Part shown: piece after piece, positions 26,457 through 34,609 of the stretch
Numbering within the stretch: position 1 is the stretch's first letter
Layout of the letters: every line of letters starts with the position of its first letter
Assembly: GCA_020848615.1 (NCBI GenBank)
Contig: JADLHW010000086.1
Coordinates: 124,001-188,000 of the forward strand
Direction of reading: 5' to 3'
Length of the DNA stretch: 64,000 nt
DNA from: Thermoleophilia bacterium
GTDB lineage: Bacteria; Actinomycetota; Thermoleophilia; Miltoncostaeales; Miltoncostaeaceae
Made by a program: the position numbers and the translations under genes
Notes under the pieces: model-generated
The model's input: only the letters and a program-made list of their open reading frames with translations
Told to the model about the DNA's origin: nothing
The model's database searches: none

Positions 26457-26846
26457 ATGCCCAGACCCATGACCGTCGAGCGCACCGACTTCATCTCGGT
26501 GCCCGTCACCGACATCGCCCGCAGCATCCGCTTCTACGAGGAGACCCTCGGGGTGCCGAAGGTCGGGTCGGGGGCGTGGCCGGAGTTCACCCTCGGCAAC
26601 GTGAGCCTCTACCTGCTGGACCCCACGATGGTGGGGCGCACGTTCACCGGGCCGCACACCGCGCACATCGCCCTGCGGGTGCCGGACGTCGCCGCCGCCC
26701 GCGCCGAGCTGGAGTCCCGCGGCGTGACGTTCGAGGGGGACATCTTCGACACCGGCGTGTGCCACATGGCGTTCTTCACCGACCCCGACGGCAACGCCCT
26801 CATGCTGCACCGCCGGTACGCGCCGCCCGAGGCGGACGCGGCGTGA
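26457..26846 (+). CDS. Glyoxalase/VOC-superfamily protein
   Basis: A 129-residue vicinal-oxygen-chelate fold protein: two beta-alpha-beta-beta-beta units, SVPVTDIARSIRFYEETLG at the N-terminus and FFTDPDGNALMLHRR at the C-terminus, with HIALRV between. Members are glyoxalases, dioxygenases or antibiotic-binding proteins; the substrate is unknown. ATG 26457 follows AAGGAGG at 26444-26450, a strong ribosome site, which excludes earlier in-frame starts. Confidence 0.85.
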   Translation: MPRPMTVERTDFISVPVTDIARSIRFYEETLGVPKVGSGAWPEFTLGNVSLYLLDPTMVGRTFTGPHTAHIALRVPDVAAARAELESRGVTFEGDIFDTGVCHMAFFTDPDGNALMLHRRYAPPEADAA

Positions 26847-26991
26847 GGATCACCGTCACCAGCGCTCTGACGATCGTGCCACCCGTCGTCGGATCGTTCG
26901 ATGAACGACGACGACCGTCGCCGACGCTGATGCGGATGGTGCGAAGGTCTTCGCCCGGCGTGATGCTCCGGGACCCCACCCTCACCGTTCG

Positions 26992-27585
26992 TCATGCGGT
27001 GGGCAGCAGCCCGTCCAGGACGCCGGAGACCACGCGTTCCTCCCATCCGCGGGGGAACGGGCCGCCCGCCATGTACCGGGCGTGGTGGGCACCCATGAGC
27101 AGGTCCACGGCGGTGTCGAGGTCGGCGCCGTCGCGCAGCTCGCCGCGGTCGCGCGCGGCGTCCAGCAGGGCCCGCAGCTCCGCCCGGCGCGGCGCGATGG
27201 ACCGCTCCCGGAACAGGGCCAAGAGCTCCGGGGCGGCCCGCTCCTCGGCGAGGCACATCCCGATGATCCCCGTCGCCGACAGGCGCCGGATGTTGCGGCG
27301 CATCGCGCCGAGGATCGCCGCGAGGTCACGTCGCAGGTCGCCGGTGACGCGGGTGCCGCCGGTCTCGCGCACATGGGCGAGGGCGGCGGTCGCCAGGTCG
27401 GCCTTGGTGGGCCAGCGCAGGTACACCGTGGCCTTGCTCACCCCGGCCTCGGCGGCCACCGCGTCGATGGTCATGCCGCCGTACCCCGCGGTCGCCAGCA
27501 ACCGCAACGCGGCGTCGAGGATCGCCCCGTCATGGGCGGCCACGCGGGGCCGCCCGGCCCTGCGCTCGGTGCCGGATGAGGTCAC
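26992..27585 (-). CDS. TetR-family repressor
   Basis: A 197-residue TetR regulator. The N-terminal helix-turn-helix is clear (ILDAALRLLATAGYGGMTID, then AGVSKATVYLRW). The C-terminal ligand-binding domain is of the AcrR-like C-terminal type. It is divergent from the MFS gene at 27695, and the shared intergenic region contains promoter and inverted-repeat elements, so it most likely represses that exporter and itself. GTG 27585 is chosen because it gives the usual short basic leader before the HTH. Confidence 0.9.
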   Translation of the reverse strand: MTSSGTERRAGRPRVAAHDGAILDAALRLLATAGYGGMTIDAVAAEAGVSKATVYLRWPTKADLATAALAHVRETGGTRVTGDLRRDLAAILGAMRRNIRRLSATGIIGMCLAEERAAPELLALFRERSIAPRRAELRALLDAARDRGELRDGADLDTAVDLLMGAHHARYMAGGPFPRGWEERVVSGVLDGLLPTA

Positions 27586-27615
27586 GCCGCGACCGTAGCC
27601 CCCCGCGCGGGCTGG

Positions 27616-27646
27616 TTTCAATACTGAGACGGCTGGTATAGATACC
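27616..27646 (+). promoter_or_regulatory. Divergent promoter/operator for TetR and MFS genes
   Basis: TTTCAA at 27616-27621 and TAGATA at 27639-27644 are spaced 17 bp, giving a plausible sigma-70-type promoter toward the transporter. GGTAT-AG-ATACC at 27635-27646 is an inverted repeat across the -10 box, and ATAC/GTAT half-sites at 27621 and 27636 form a wider one. TetR binding here would block transcription. Confidence 0.55.
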
Positions 27647-27694
27647 CGCTACATCCCGCCGGGCGGGCGGACGCTGACCGGGAGCCGTGCGCGG

Positions 27695-28906
27695 ATGACC
27701 TCAGGATCGTGGAAGGCGCTGATCGGGCTGATGGTGCTGACCATGGGCACCAGCATCATCACGCCGCTGCTGCCGCTGTACCGCAGTCACTTCGGCATCA
27801 GCAACGCCACCGCCACGGCGCTGTTCGTGACCTACACCGTCACCGTGGTGCCGAGCATGCTCATCGCCGGCAACCTCGCCGACCGCCTGGGCCGCAAGTG
27901 GATGATGCTGCCCGCCATGGCGATCATGGCGATGGCCTCACTCACGTTCGCCCTCGCCGAGAACGTGCCCCTGCTGTTCGTGGGCCGCGTGTTCCAGGGC
28001 CTGGCGATCGGCGGTTTCCTGGGCGTGGGCGCCGCCTTCGTGGTGGACCACGCCCGCGGCGACAGCAAGGCACTGGCCGCGGCCCTGGCCGGCGTGTTCT
28101 TCCGGGTGGGCTTCGGGCTGGGCCCGGGCCTGGGCGGCCTCATCGCCCAGTACGGCGCGAACCCCCGCCACACGCCCTTCTGGGGGCACATCGTCCTCAT
28201 GGTCGCCGGCATCCTCGTGGTCTCCACCGCCGCCGAGACGCTGCTGAAGAGCAACCGGCACCCCGGCCCGTTCCGCATCCGGCTGGGCGTCCCCAAGGGG
28301 CAGGAGGCGGGCTTCATGACCTTCGTCGCGCCCGCCACGTTCCTGATGAGCTTCGTGGAGGGCACGATCCTGTCGGTCGTGCCGCTGTTCATGGTGGAGG
28401 AACTCCACGTGACGAACCTGGCGGTGGTGGGCAGCATCGGGTTCCTGGTGCTGTCCCTGGGCGGCCTGGCGCCGTTCATCGCCCGCGGCCTGGACCCCCG
28501 CAGGTCGATGGCGTTCGGCGCGATCACCAGCGCGAGCCTGTCGTTCCTGGTGGTGGCGAGCTCCGCGGTGGACACCGCGGCGCTGGTGGTGTTCGCCGCC
28601 GGGATCATCGGCCTCGTCAACGGGTTCATCCTGTACGGCGGCACCGTGATCTGCGGCACCATCGTCCCGCTGCAGGAGCGCGGCAAGCTGATGAGCGTGC
28701 TCTACATGTGCGCCTACGCCGGCACCGTCCCCACCGTCGGGCTCGGGTACCTCAGCGACTGGATCGGCCTCACCCCGACGCTCGCCATCTTCAGCTGCGT
28801 CGCCCTCGCCATCGCCCTGTTCGTCATCACCGTGGGCTGGCGGCTGTTCCGCGAGGTCATCCCGCACGTGGAGGAGATCGAGGAGCCCGCGCCCGCGCCC
28901 GCCTGA
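27695..28906 (+). CDS. MFS transporter, probable drug exporter
   Basis: A 403-residue major facilitator protein with about 12 membrane segments. The conserved loop 2-3 motif is present as [13 protein letters not shown], and a second copy is degenerate. Proteins of this length controlled by a divergent TetR repressor usually export toxic compounds. ATG 27695 follows GGGAG by about ten bases. A GC hairpin lies just after the stop. Confidence 0.9.
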   Translation: MTSGSWKALIGLMVLTMGTSIITPLLPLYRSHFGISNATATALFVTYTVTVVPSMLIAGNLADRLGRKWMMLPAMAIMAMASLTFALAENVPLLFVGRVFQGLAIGGFLGVGAAFVVDHARGDSKALAAALAGVFFRVGFGLGPGLGGLIAQYGANPRHTPFWGHIVLMVAGILVVSTAAETLLKSNRHPGPFRIRLGVPKGQEAGFMTFVAPATFLMSFVEGTILSVVPLFMVEELHVTNLAVVGSIGFLVLSLGGLAPFIARGLDPRRSMAFGAITSASLSFLVVASSAVDTAALVVFAAGIIGLVNGFILYGGTVICGTIVPLQERGKLMSVLYMCAYAGTVPTVGLGYLSDWIGLTPTLAIFSCVALAIALFVITVGWRLFREVIPHVEEIEEPAPAPA

Positions 28907-28922
28907 GGGTTCTCATCCCGCC

Positions 28923-28941
28923 GGCGCCCGACGCGGGCGCC
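28923..28941. terminator. GC hairpin after MFS gene
   Basis: GGCGCCCG and CGGGCGCC form an 8-bp perfect stem around an ACG loop, 17 bases after the MFS stop codon. Confidence 0.5.
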
Positions 28942-28970
28942 GCGCACCTGGGAGGATGCGCCCGCCGCCC

Positions 28971-29225
28971 ATGACCGGTCAGCTCATCCAGATCCTCGGT
29001 TCCCTCCTGATCCTGGCGGCCTTCGCAGCGGCCCAGGGCGGGCGGATGTCACCGCATTCCCGCGTCTACCTGCTGCTCAACCTCGTCGGGTCGGCGGTGC
29101 TGGCGGTGCTCGCCGCGCGTGAACGGCAGTTCGGGTTCCTGCTGCTGGAGGCGGTCTGGGCGCTGGTCTCCGCGTGGGGGCTCGCGCGGGCCATCCGGAG
29201 CCCCGGGCCCGCGCGACCCGGCTGA
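28971..29225 (+). CDS. CBU_0592-like small membrane protein
   Basis: An 84-residue protein with three hydrophobic segments. The sequence [16 protein letters not shown], then [16 protein letters not shown] and [17 protein letters not shown] matches the small CBU_0592-type membrane family of unknown function. ATG 28971 gives the family's typical length; ATG 28956 is possible but overlaps the only GGGAGG. Confidence 0.75.
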   Translation: MTGQLIQILGSLLILAAFAAAQGGRMSPHSRVYLLLNLVGSAVLAVLAARERQFGFLLLEAVWALVSAWGLARAIRSPGPARPG

Positions 29226-29242
29226 CGCGCGCCGCGCGGGGG

Positions 29243-29521
29243 CTACAGCACGAACCCCGTGAACCGCACCTCGGTGTCGTCTCCGTGGCGCACCACCACA
29301 CGCGCGGGACCGAACGCGCCCTGGTGCACCTCCGCCAGCAGCGGGCTGCCGTCCGGCAGGGTGCCGCGCAGCACCAGGTCCCCGCGGGCGGTCTCGCCGA
29401 CATCCGCGGCATCCCCGTCGATGCGCAGGGTCCAGCGGGCGCGGACCACGCCGCTCTCACCCACCACGGCGACATCGTGCCCCGCGAGGCGGAGGGTGTG
29501 CTCAGTCCTGGTCACCGACAT
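29243..29521 (-). CDS. Small protein of unknown function
   Basis: A 92-residue protein predicted to be mostly beta-strand (GDLVLRGTLPDGSPLLAEVHQ, VVVRHGDDTEVRFTGFVL). No family recognised. Its start overlaps the 3' end of the MFS gene by 20 bases on the same strand, so it is probably translated from the same message. Confidence 0.55.
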   Translation of the reverse strand: MSVTRTEHTLRLAGHDVAVVGESGVVRARWTLRIDGDAADVGETARGDLVLRGTLPDGSPLLAEVHQGAFGPARVVVRHGDDTEVRFTGFVL

Positions 29522-30785
29522 GCACGAGGGGTTCCCGGTCTCCGGCGGCTGAATCCCGCGCCGGATGTCTCCGCACCGCGAGGAGGAGCGGCAACAGGGC
29601 CAGGCCCACCGCGCCGCCCAGCACGGACAGGGCCGCGAAGCTCGTGCCCGCGACCACCACGCCGCTGCCCAGGCCGCCGGTCGCCCCGGCGAGGGCCAGC
29701 GCCACGTCCGCGCCGCCCTGCGTGCGGGCCCGGCGCGCCAGGGGCACCGCGTCGGTGAGCAGGGCCGTGCCGCCCACCACGCCCAGGTTCCAGCCCAGCC
29801 CCAGCAGCATGAGCGCCACCGCGACGGCGGGGAGGGACTCCGCCGGGGCGATCGCCGCGACCATGCCGGCCGCGCACAGGGCCATGGCGCCGGCGGCGAT
29901 GAGCGGCCGCCGCCCCACGCGGTCGACGAGCCTCCCCGTGATCGGCGACGGCAGGAACATCGCGGCGATGTGCAGGGAGATCACCAGGCCCGCCGCCGAC
30001 AGGGACTGCCCGTGCTCCCGCATGTGGACGGGCGTCATGGTCATGATCGCCAGCATCACCATCTGGCTCACCACCATCACGGTGGCGGCCAGGCGGACGG
30101 TGCGCGGGTCGTGCACCACGTCCGCGGCGGGGGCCACGCCGTCGGCCCCGGTGATCTCGGTGAGGTGCTCCGCGCGGGCCAGCAGCAGCGGATCGGGACG
30201 GAGGAACACGGCGACGATCACCGCGCCGCAGGCGTACGCGGCGCTGGAGAGGATGAACGGCCCGGCGAGCTCGCGGATCCCCAGGTCCCGGGCGAGCCCG
30301 CCCATCACGTCCACCAGGTTCGGCCCGACGACCGCGCCGACGGTGGTGCCCACCAGCACCAGGCTGATCGCCGTGGCCCGGCGGTCGGGGTGGGCGAGGT
30401 CGGCCCCGGCGTACCGCGCCTGCAGGTTCGTCGCGGTGCCGGAGCCGTACAGGAACAGGCACACCAGCAGCAGCGGCACGCTGTCGATCGCGGCGGCCGC
30501 GACCGTGCCCGCGCCGCCCAGGGCACCCGCGGCCAGGCCCAACGCGAGGCCGGGGCGCCGCCCGGCGCGCTGCGACACGACCCCCACCACGTACGCGGCC
30601 AGGGCCGACCCGCCGGTGAACAACGCGGCGGGCACGCCGGCGAAGCCCGTGCCGCCGATCATGTCCTCGGCCAGCAGGGCGCCGACCGACACCCCCGCAC
30701 CGAGACCCGCGCCGCTGAGCACCTGGGCGGCGAACAGCACGCGGAGGGTCCGGCGCTGCACCGCCTCGCGATCCACGCCCGGCAT
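29502..30785 (-). CDS. MFS transporter
   Basis: A 427-residue major facilitator protein with about 12 membrane segments. The motif after helix 2 is GVVSQRAGRRPGLALG and a second repeat after helix 8 is GRLVDRVGRRPLIAAG. Substrate unknown; DHA1-like drug efflux is likely from the motif pair. ATG 30785 is chosen as the first methionine giving a normal N-terminal tail. It is divergent from the PAS sensor gene, with about 100 bp between. Confidence 0.88.
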   Translation of the reverse strand: MPGVDREAVQRRTLRVLFAAQVLSGAGLGAGVSVGALLAEDMIGGTGFAGVPAALFTGGSALAAYVVGVVSQRAGRRPGLALGLAAGALGGAGTVAAAAIDSVPLLLVCLFLYGSGTATNLQARYAGADLAHPDRRATAISLVLVGTTVGAVVGPNLVDVMGGLARDLGIRELAGPFILSSAAYACGAVIVAVFLRPDPLLLARAEHLTEITGADGVAPAADVVHDPRTVRLAATVMVVSQMVMLAIMTMTPVHMREHGQSLSAAGLVISLHIAAMFLPSPITGRLVDRVGRRPLIAAGAMALCAAGMVAAIAPAESLPAVAVALMLLGLGWNLGVVGGTALLTDAVPLARRARTQGGADVALALAGATGGLGSGVVVAGTSFAALSVLGGAVGLALLPLLLAVRRHPARDSAAGDREPLVHVGDQD

Positions 30786-30888
30786 CGTAGCCGGGGCGTG
30801 AGCACGGAATTGTCCACGATGTTCAAGACAAAACGCATGCACGCCGAGTGAGTCCATAGGGTTTTCCACGGACACGGAGGTCCGCAGC

Positions 30889-32268
30889 ATGGGTGTCCCA
30901 CAAGACGGGCGCGTGGGAGAGGCCTCGTTCGGCATGGACGAGCTGTTCTTCTCCACGACCGACGCGAAGGGCCACATCACCGCGTGCAACCCGGTGTTCA
31001 TCCGGATCGCCGGCTACCCGCCGGACGAGATGATGGGCCGCGCCCACAACATCGTGCGGCATCCCGACATGCCGCGCGTGGTGTTCCGCATCCTGTGGGA
31101 ACACCTGCAGGCCGGTGAGACCGTGGCGGCCTACGTCAAGAACCGCACCGCCGACGGCCGGCCCTACTGGGTGCTCGCCACCGCATCGCCCATCACCGGC
31201 GGCCACCTGTCCGTACGGTTCAAGCCGTCCGGCCCGCATTTCCCGGTGGTCGAGGAGCTGTACCGCGAGCTGCTCGCCGCCGAGCGCGCCGTGGAGGACG
31301 CCGGCGGCAAGCGGGCGGAGGCGATCGACGTGTCCGCGGCGCTGCTGCAGGAGCGCCTCACCGGCCTGGGCCTCCCCGACTACGGGGCGTTCATGCGCGC
31401 CTTCCTGCCGGTCGAGCTGCAGAGCCGGGAACGCGCCCTGGACGGATCCCCGTACTGGGAACGGCTGTGGGGCCCGCCGCAGCGCGCCCTCCGCGTGGGC
31501 CGCGGGGCCGACGTCCCGGTGCTCCTCGACGCGTTCCGCGAGGCGTACCGGCGCATGCGGCGGCTGTTCGACGGCCTGCGGGAGTACGAGGCCCTCGGCG
31601 CCACGCTCGCCGGGCGGTCCCGGGACCTCACCGGCGACACGCGGCTGCTGTCGCTGAACGCCATGCTCGGCGCCAGCCGACTGGGGGACGCGGGTGCGGC
31701 CCTCGCGGTCGTCGCCGGCCTCATCGGCGCCGAGGCCGAGCGCACCGGTTCGGTGAGCGAGGACCTCAACCGCAACGCCGACGCCCTCGCCGGGCTCATC
31801 GCCGACCAGTCCTTCCGCGTGTCGGTGGGCAGGCTGCAGGCCGAGATGGCCGTGTTCTTCGGGCTCGAGGCGATCGCCGGCGGCGTGGACGCCGACCGTG
31901 AGATCCGGCTGCTCGCCGACGCCCTGGCCCGCAGCGTCGGGACCATCGCGGCGGTCACGACCACCCTCACCGAGGGCCTGGCGGCGGTGACCACCCAGCT
32001 GGAGTCCGTCGCCGACCTGCTGAAGACCCTCGCGGTGCTCCAGCTGAACGGCACCATCGAGGCGTCCCGCCTGGAGAGCGCCGGCGCCCTGCGGCAGCTG
32101 TTCTCCGAGATGCGGGAGCGCCTGGACGAGGTGCGCGGGGAGATCGACAGCCTGGCCGTGGTCGCCAGCGGGTCGGACCTGCGGCGCACCGGTGACGACG
32201 CCGCGGCCACCCAGGCGGCGATCGGCCGCATCGCGGAGCACCTCGACGAGTCCGCCCTGGCGGCGTAG
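30889..32268 (+). CDS. Soluble PAS sensor with methyl-accepting-like C-terminus
   Basis: A 459-residue cytoplasmic protein without membrane segments. The N-terminal PAS domain (about 15-110) is of the Aer type: NPVFIRIAGYPPDEMMGR, then NIVRHPDMPRVVF and GRPYWVLATASPI; such domains bind FAD and sense redox state. The C-terminal half is helical and contains LLSLNAMLGASRLGDAGAAL, which resembles the hairpin tip of methyl-accepting chemotaxis proteins (LALNAAIEAARAGE). No chemotaxis gene is nearby. ATG 30889 lies eight bases after GGAGG at 30876-30880. Confidence 0.8.
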   Translation: MGVPQDGRVGEASFGMDELFFSTTDAKGHITACNPVFIRIAGYPPDEMMGRAHNIVRHPDMPRVVFRILWEHLQAGETVAAYVKNRTADGRPYWVLATASPITGGHLSVRFKPSGPHFPVVEELYRELLAAERAVEDAGGKRAEAIDVSAALLQERLTGLGLPDYGAFMRAFLPVELQSRERALDGSPYWERLWGPPQRALRVGRGADVPVLLDAFREAYRRMRRLFDGLREYEALGATLAGRSRDLTGDTRLLSLNAMLGASRLGDAGAALAVVAGLIGAEAERTGSVSEDLNRNADALAGLIADQSFRVSVGRLQAEMAVFFGLEAIAGGVDADREIRLLADALARSVGTIAAVTTTLTEGLAAVTTQLESVADLLKTLAVLQLNGTIEASRLESAGALRQLFSEMRERLDEVRGEIDSLAVVASGSDLRRTGDDAAATQAAIGRIAEHLDESALAA

Positions 32269-32326
32269 CACGGCGCGGATGTGACGGCATGCGGCGCGGC
32301 GGCGGATGGGTGATATGACGCCGTCC

Positions 32327-33100
32327 ATGCCGCGCCCGCTCGTCCTCGCACTGCTCATCGTCGTCGCGCTCGCCCTCACGGCCTGCGGGAACGACGACAC
32401 CCCGGCCGCCTCGGGCGGCGGCGCGACCACCGCGGGCACCCTCCTGCGGTACACGCTGTGGCCGGAGGGCAAGGACACCACCGTCGACGGCTCCCGCACC
32501 GCCGTCATCACCTGCGACGAGGCCGCCGCCGACGCGGACTGCGCGGCGCTGTTCGCGCTGGGCGACGACGTGTGGGCGCCGGCTTCCGGCACCACGACGT
32601 GCACTCAACCCGTCGGCGGGCCGGAGGTGATGGAGGTCGCGGGGACCCTGCGCGGCCGGGCCGTGAACGCCGCCTTCTCCAGGGACGGCGGCTGCGAGAT
32701 CGAGCGCTGGGACGCGGCATACCCGGTGCTGCAGCGCCTCGCCACCCGGCAGGGCGGCTGGTCGGCGTTCGGGGCGACCGACCTGCGGGTGACCCACCGG
32801 CCGAAAGGACCGGCGAACCCGGCGGGCGAGCGCGGCCTCACGATCACCTGCCCGGAGGTGCCCGAGGACACCGACAAGGACTGCCAGGAGCTCCTCGGCC
32901 TCGCCGGGGGCGACCTGTTCGACGCCGAGCTCCCGCCCGGCACGGTGTGCACCGAGATCTACGGCGGCCCCCAGGCCGTGCTGGTGCAGGGCGTCCTGGC
33001 GGGACGCAACGTGGACACCGTCTTCACGCGCACCGACGGCTGCCGCATCGAGCGCTGGGACCGCGCCGTGCCGCTCCTGCTGCGCATGGGACGCCGCTGA
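32327..33100 (+). CDS. Lipoprotein with two subtilisin-inhibitor-like units
   Basis: A 257-residue exported lipoprotein: basic start, hydrophobic core and lipobox LTAC-G around residues 16-20. The mature part contains two homologous units. Each has an early cysteine (VITCDEA; TITCPEV), a CAALF or CQELLG helix, a mid cysteine (TTTCTQPVGGPE; GTVCTEIYGGPQ), a VAGTLRGRAV or VQGVLAGRNV strand, and GGCEIERWD or DGCRIERWD at the end. This cysteine plan matches subtilisin-inhibitor-like (SSI) domains, so a double-headed protease inhibitor on the outer membrane-facing side of the cytoplasmic membrane is the best guess. Starts at 32306 or 32315 are possible; 32327 gives the cleanest signal peptide. Confidence 0.75.
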   Translation: MPRPLVLALLIVVALALTACGNDDTPAASGGGATTAGTLLRYTLWPEGKDTTVDGSRTAVITCDEAAADADCAALFALGDDVWAPASGTTTCTQPVGGPEVMEVAGTLRGRAVNAAFSRDGGCEIERWDAAYPVLQRLATRQGGWSAFGATDLRVTHRPKGPANPAGERGLTITCPEVPEDTDKDCQELLGLAGGDLFDAELPPGTVCTEIYGGPQAVLVQGVLAGRNVDTVFTRTDGCRIERWDRAVPLLLRMGRR

Positions 33101-33187
33101 CCATCACCTCCCCGGCCGCGGCGCTCATGTCCGCGGCGCCGCCGCCGATGCGGGCCCCAGCACGGCAACCTGCGTCGCGGAGACTCG

Positions 33188-33685
33188 GTGGGACGCCTCA
33201 CGAGCGTCACCGTTGCGGGAGTGGGGCTGGCGACCAGCCGGATCCCTGACGCCCCGGACTCGGCGCACGAGGTGGTCGAGGGCCGTGCGTACGTCCACCC
33301 CGCCCCGCACGCCGAGGAACCCGGCTGGTGCGGGTACCTGGTGAGCGACGGCGTCCTGCACCTCAACGTGCCCGCGGCCATGGACTGGCTGCCCGTCGCC
33401 GACGTCGCCTGCCTGCCCGGGGGACGGTGGATGCGCGTGACCACCGGCGACCGGCTCCTGCTGGTGCCGTTCGAGCTGCGCCGCCGCGAGGAGCGGGTGG
33501 AGGGGCGCTGGCTGGACGCTGACGGGGCGCTTCTGGACCCGCACGCCGCCGCGCCGATGCGCAGCGGCCTGCAGCGCGTGACCGTCCGCCGCTACGCGCC
33601 GCCGCAGCGCATGGAGCGGTGGCTCGCGATGGGCGGGTGGTACCGCCTGGCCGGCTGGAACGCCGGGTGGGAGACCACCGCCTGA
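33188..33685 (+). CDS. Unknown protein, first of two tandem paralogues
   Basis: A 165-residue soluble protein. It shares AAMDWLPVADV, GRWMRVT, PFELRRR, RWLDADGALL and a final MERWLAMGGWYRL with the product of the next gene, so the two arose by tandem duplication. The pattern of alternating strands suggests a beta-rich fold. No known family recognised. GTG 33188 is the most likely start, with a GGAG-like stretch about seven bases before. Confidence 0.7.
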   Translation: MGRLTSVTVAGVGLATSRIPDAPDSAHEVVEGRAYVHPAPHAEEPGWCGYLVSDGVLHLNVPAAMDWLPVADVACLPGGRWMRVTTGDRLLLVPFELRRREERVEGRWLDADGALLDPHAAAPMRSGLQRVTVRRYAPPQRMERWLAMGGWYRLAGWNAGWETTA

Positions 33686-33801
33686 CACCCCGCCGTTGCG
33701 GAGGTGTTGCGCCGACCGGGGGCTCCACCGGATGCTCGCGGAACGCGGGGAGACGATGATCCCCGCGGGGGACGCGTTCACACGAGCAAAGCGAGCCCAT
33801 C

Positions 33802-34263
33802 ATGAGCACGAGCATCGTCACGGACGCCGGTGTCGGCCTCGCCGCGAGCCCGTTGCCGCACGCCGCGGGCATGGCCCACCCGGTACGCGAGCACCACGCC
33901 TACCTGCATCCCCAGCCACGGTTCGACCGCTCCGGGTGGGCGGGGTTCCACGTGACCGGGGACGTCCTGCACGTGCATGACCCCGCCGCCATGGCATGGC
34001 TGCCGGTGGGGGACCTGCGCGACCTGCCGGAGGGCCGGTGGGTGCGCCTCACCGACCACGACGGGCGCCTGGCCGCGCCGTTCGAGCTGCGCCGCCACCT
34101 GGGGGAGCTGGAGGCCCGGTGGCTGGGCGGCGACGGGGCGCTCCTGCCGGCCGACACCGAGCTGAGCGCCGAGATCGCACCCCACCCCGGCGTGTACGCG
34201 ACCCCCGAGGTGATGGAGCGGTGGCTCGCGTTCGGGAGCTGGCAGCGCCTGCCGGTGTGGTGA
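33802..34263 (+). CDS. Unknown protein, second of two tandem paralogues
   Basis: A 153-residue paralogue of the preceding product, sharing AAMAWLPVGDL, GRWVRLT, PFELRRH, RWLGGDGALL and VMERWLAFGSWQRL. The first 40 residues differ most. No ribosome site of normal strength precedes ATG 33802. A long hairpin follows the stop. Confidence 0.7.
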   Translation: MSTSIVTDAGVGLAASPLPHAAGMAHPVREHHAYLHPQPRFDRSGWAGFHVTGDVLHVHDPAAMAWLPVGDLRDLPEGRWVRLTDHDGRLAAPFELRRHLGELEARWLGGDGALLPADTELSAEIAPHPGVYATPEVMERWLAFGSWQRLPVW

Positions 34264-34273
34264 CCGGTTTGGA

Positions 34274-34316
34274 CCGCCCCCGGCGCCGGGTACTGAGGTT
34301 CAGCGCCCGGGGGCGG
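34274..34316. terminator. Long GC hairpin
   Basis: A 13-bp stem (34274-34286 with 34303-34316, one bulged C) closes a 16-base loop just after the second paralogue. Confidence 0.55.
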
Positions 34317-34364
34317 CCCACACTCCCCCGCGGCGCGCCCCCCGAGACCCCTGAGGAGATGGGA

Positions 34365-34487
34365 TTGGGCAAGTTCCTGCGCAGGTTGATCGTCGTCGCG
34401 GCCCCCGTGGTGTGGAGCCAGTACCGCAAGCGCAGGCAGAAGCAGCGCGCGGCACGCGCTCCGGCGGAGCCCGCCCCGCGCGGGTAG
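34365..34487 (+). CDS. 40-residue basic membrane-anchored peptide, TTG start
   Basis: MGKFLRRLIVVAAPVVWSQY followed by a highly basic tail (RKRRQKQR) would be a single membrane anchor with cytoplasmic tail. TTG 34365 lies six bases after GAGGAG (34353-34358); the ATG at 34359 directly abuts that ribosome site and is less likely. It is too short to assign, but start context and composition support a real gene. Confidence 0.5.
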   Translation: MGKFLRRLIVVAAPVVWSQYRKRRQKQRAARAPAEPAPRG

Positions 34488-34609
34488 GCGCCCGCCGCCG
34501 GCGCGGGCGTGTCGCGCCGGTGACACGACGGGCGTCGCGTGCGTGACGGACCGCCGCGGGCGCCGGGAGGAGGCTGAGCCGACGAGCCACCGTCCCGAAG
34601 GAGCGTCCG

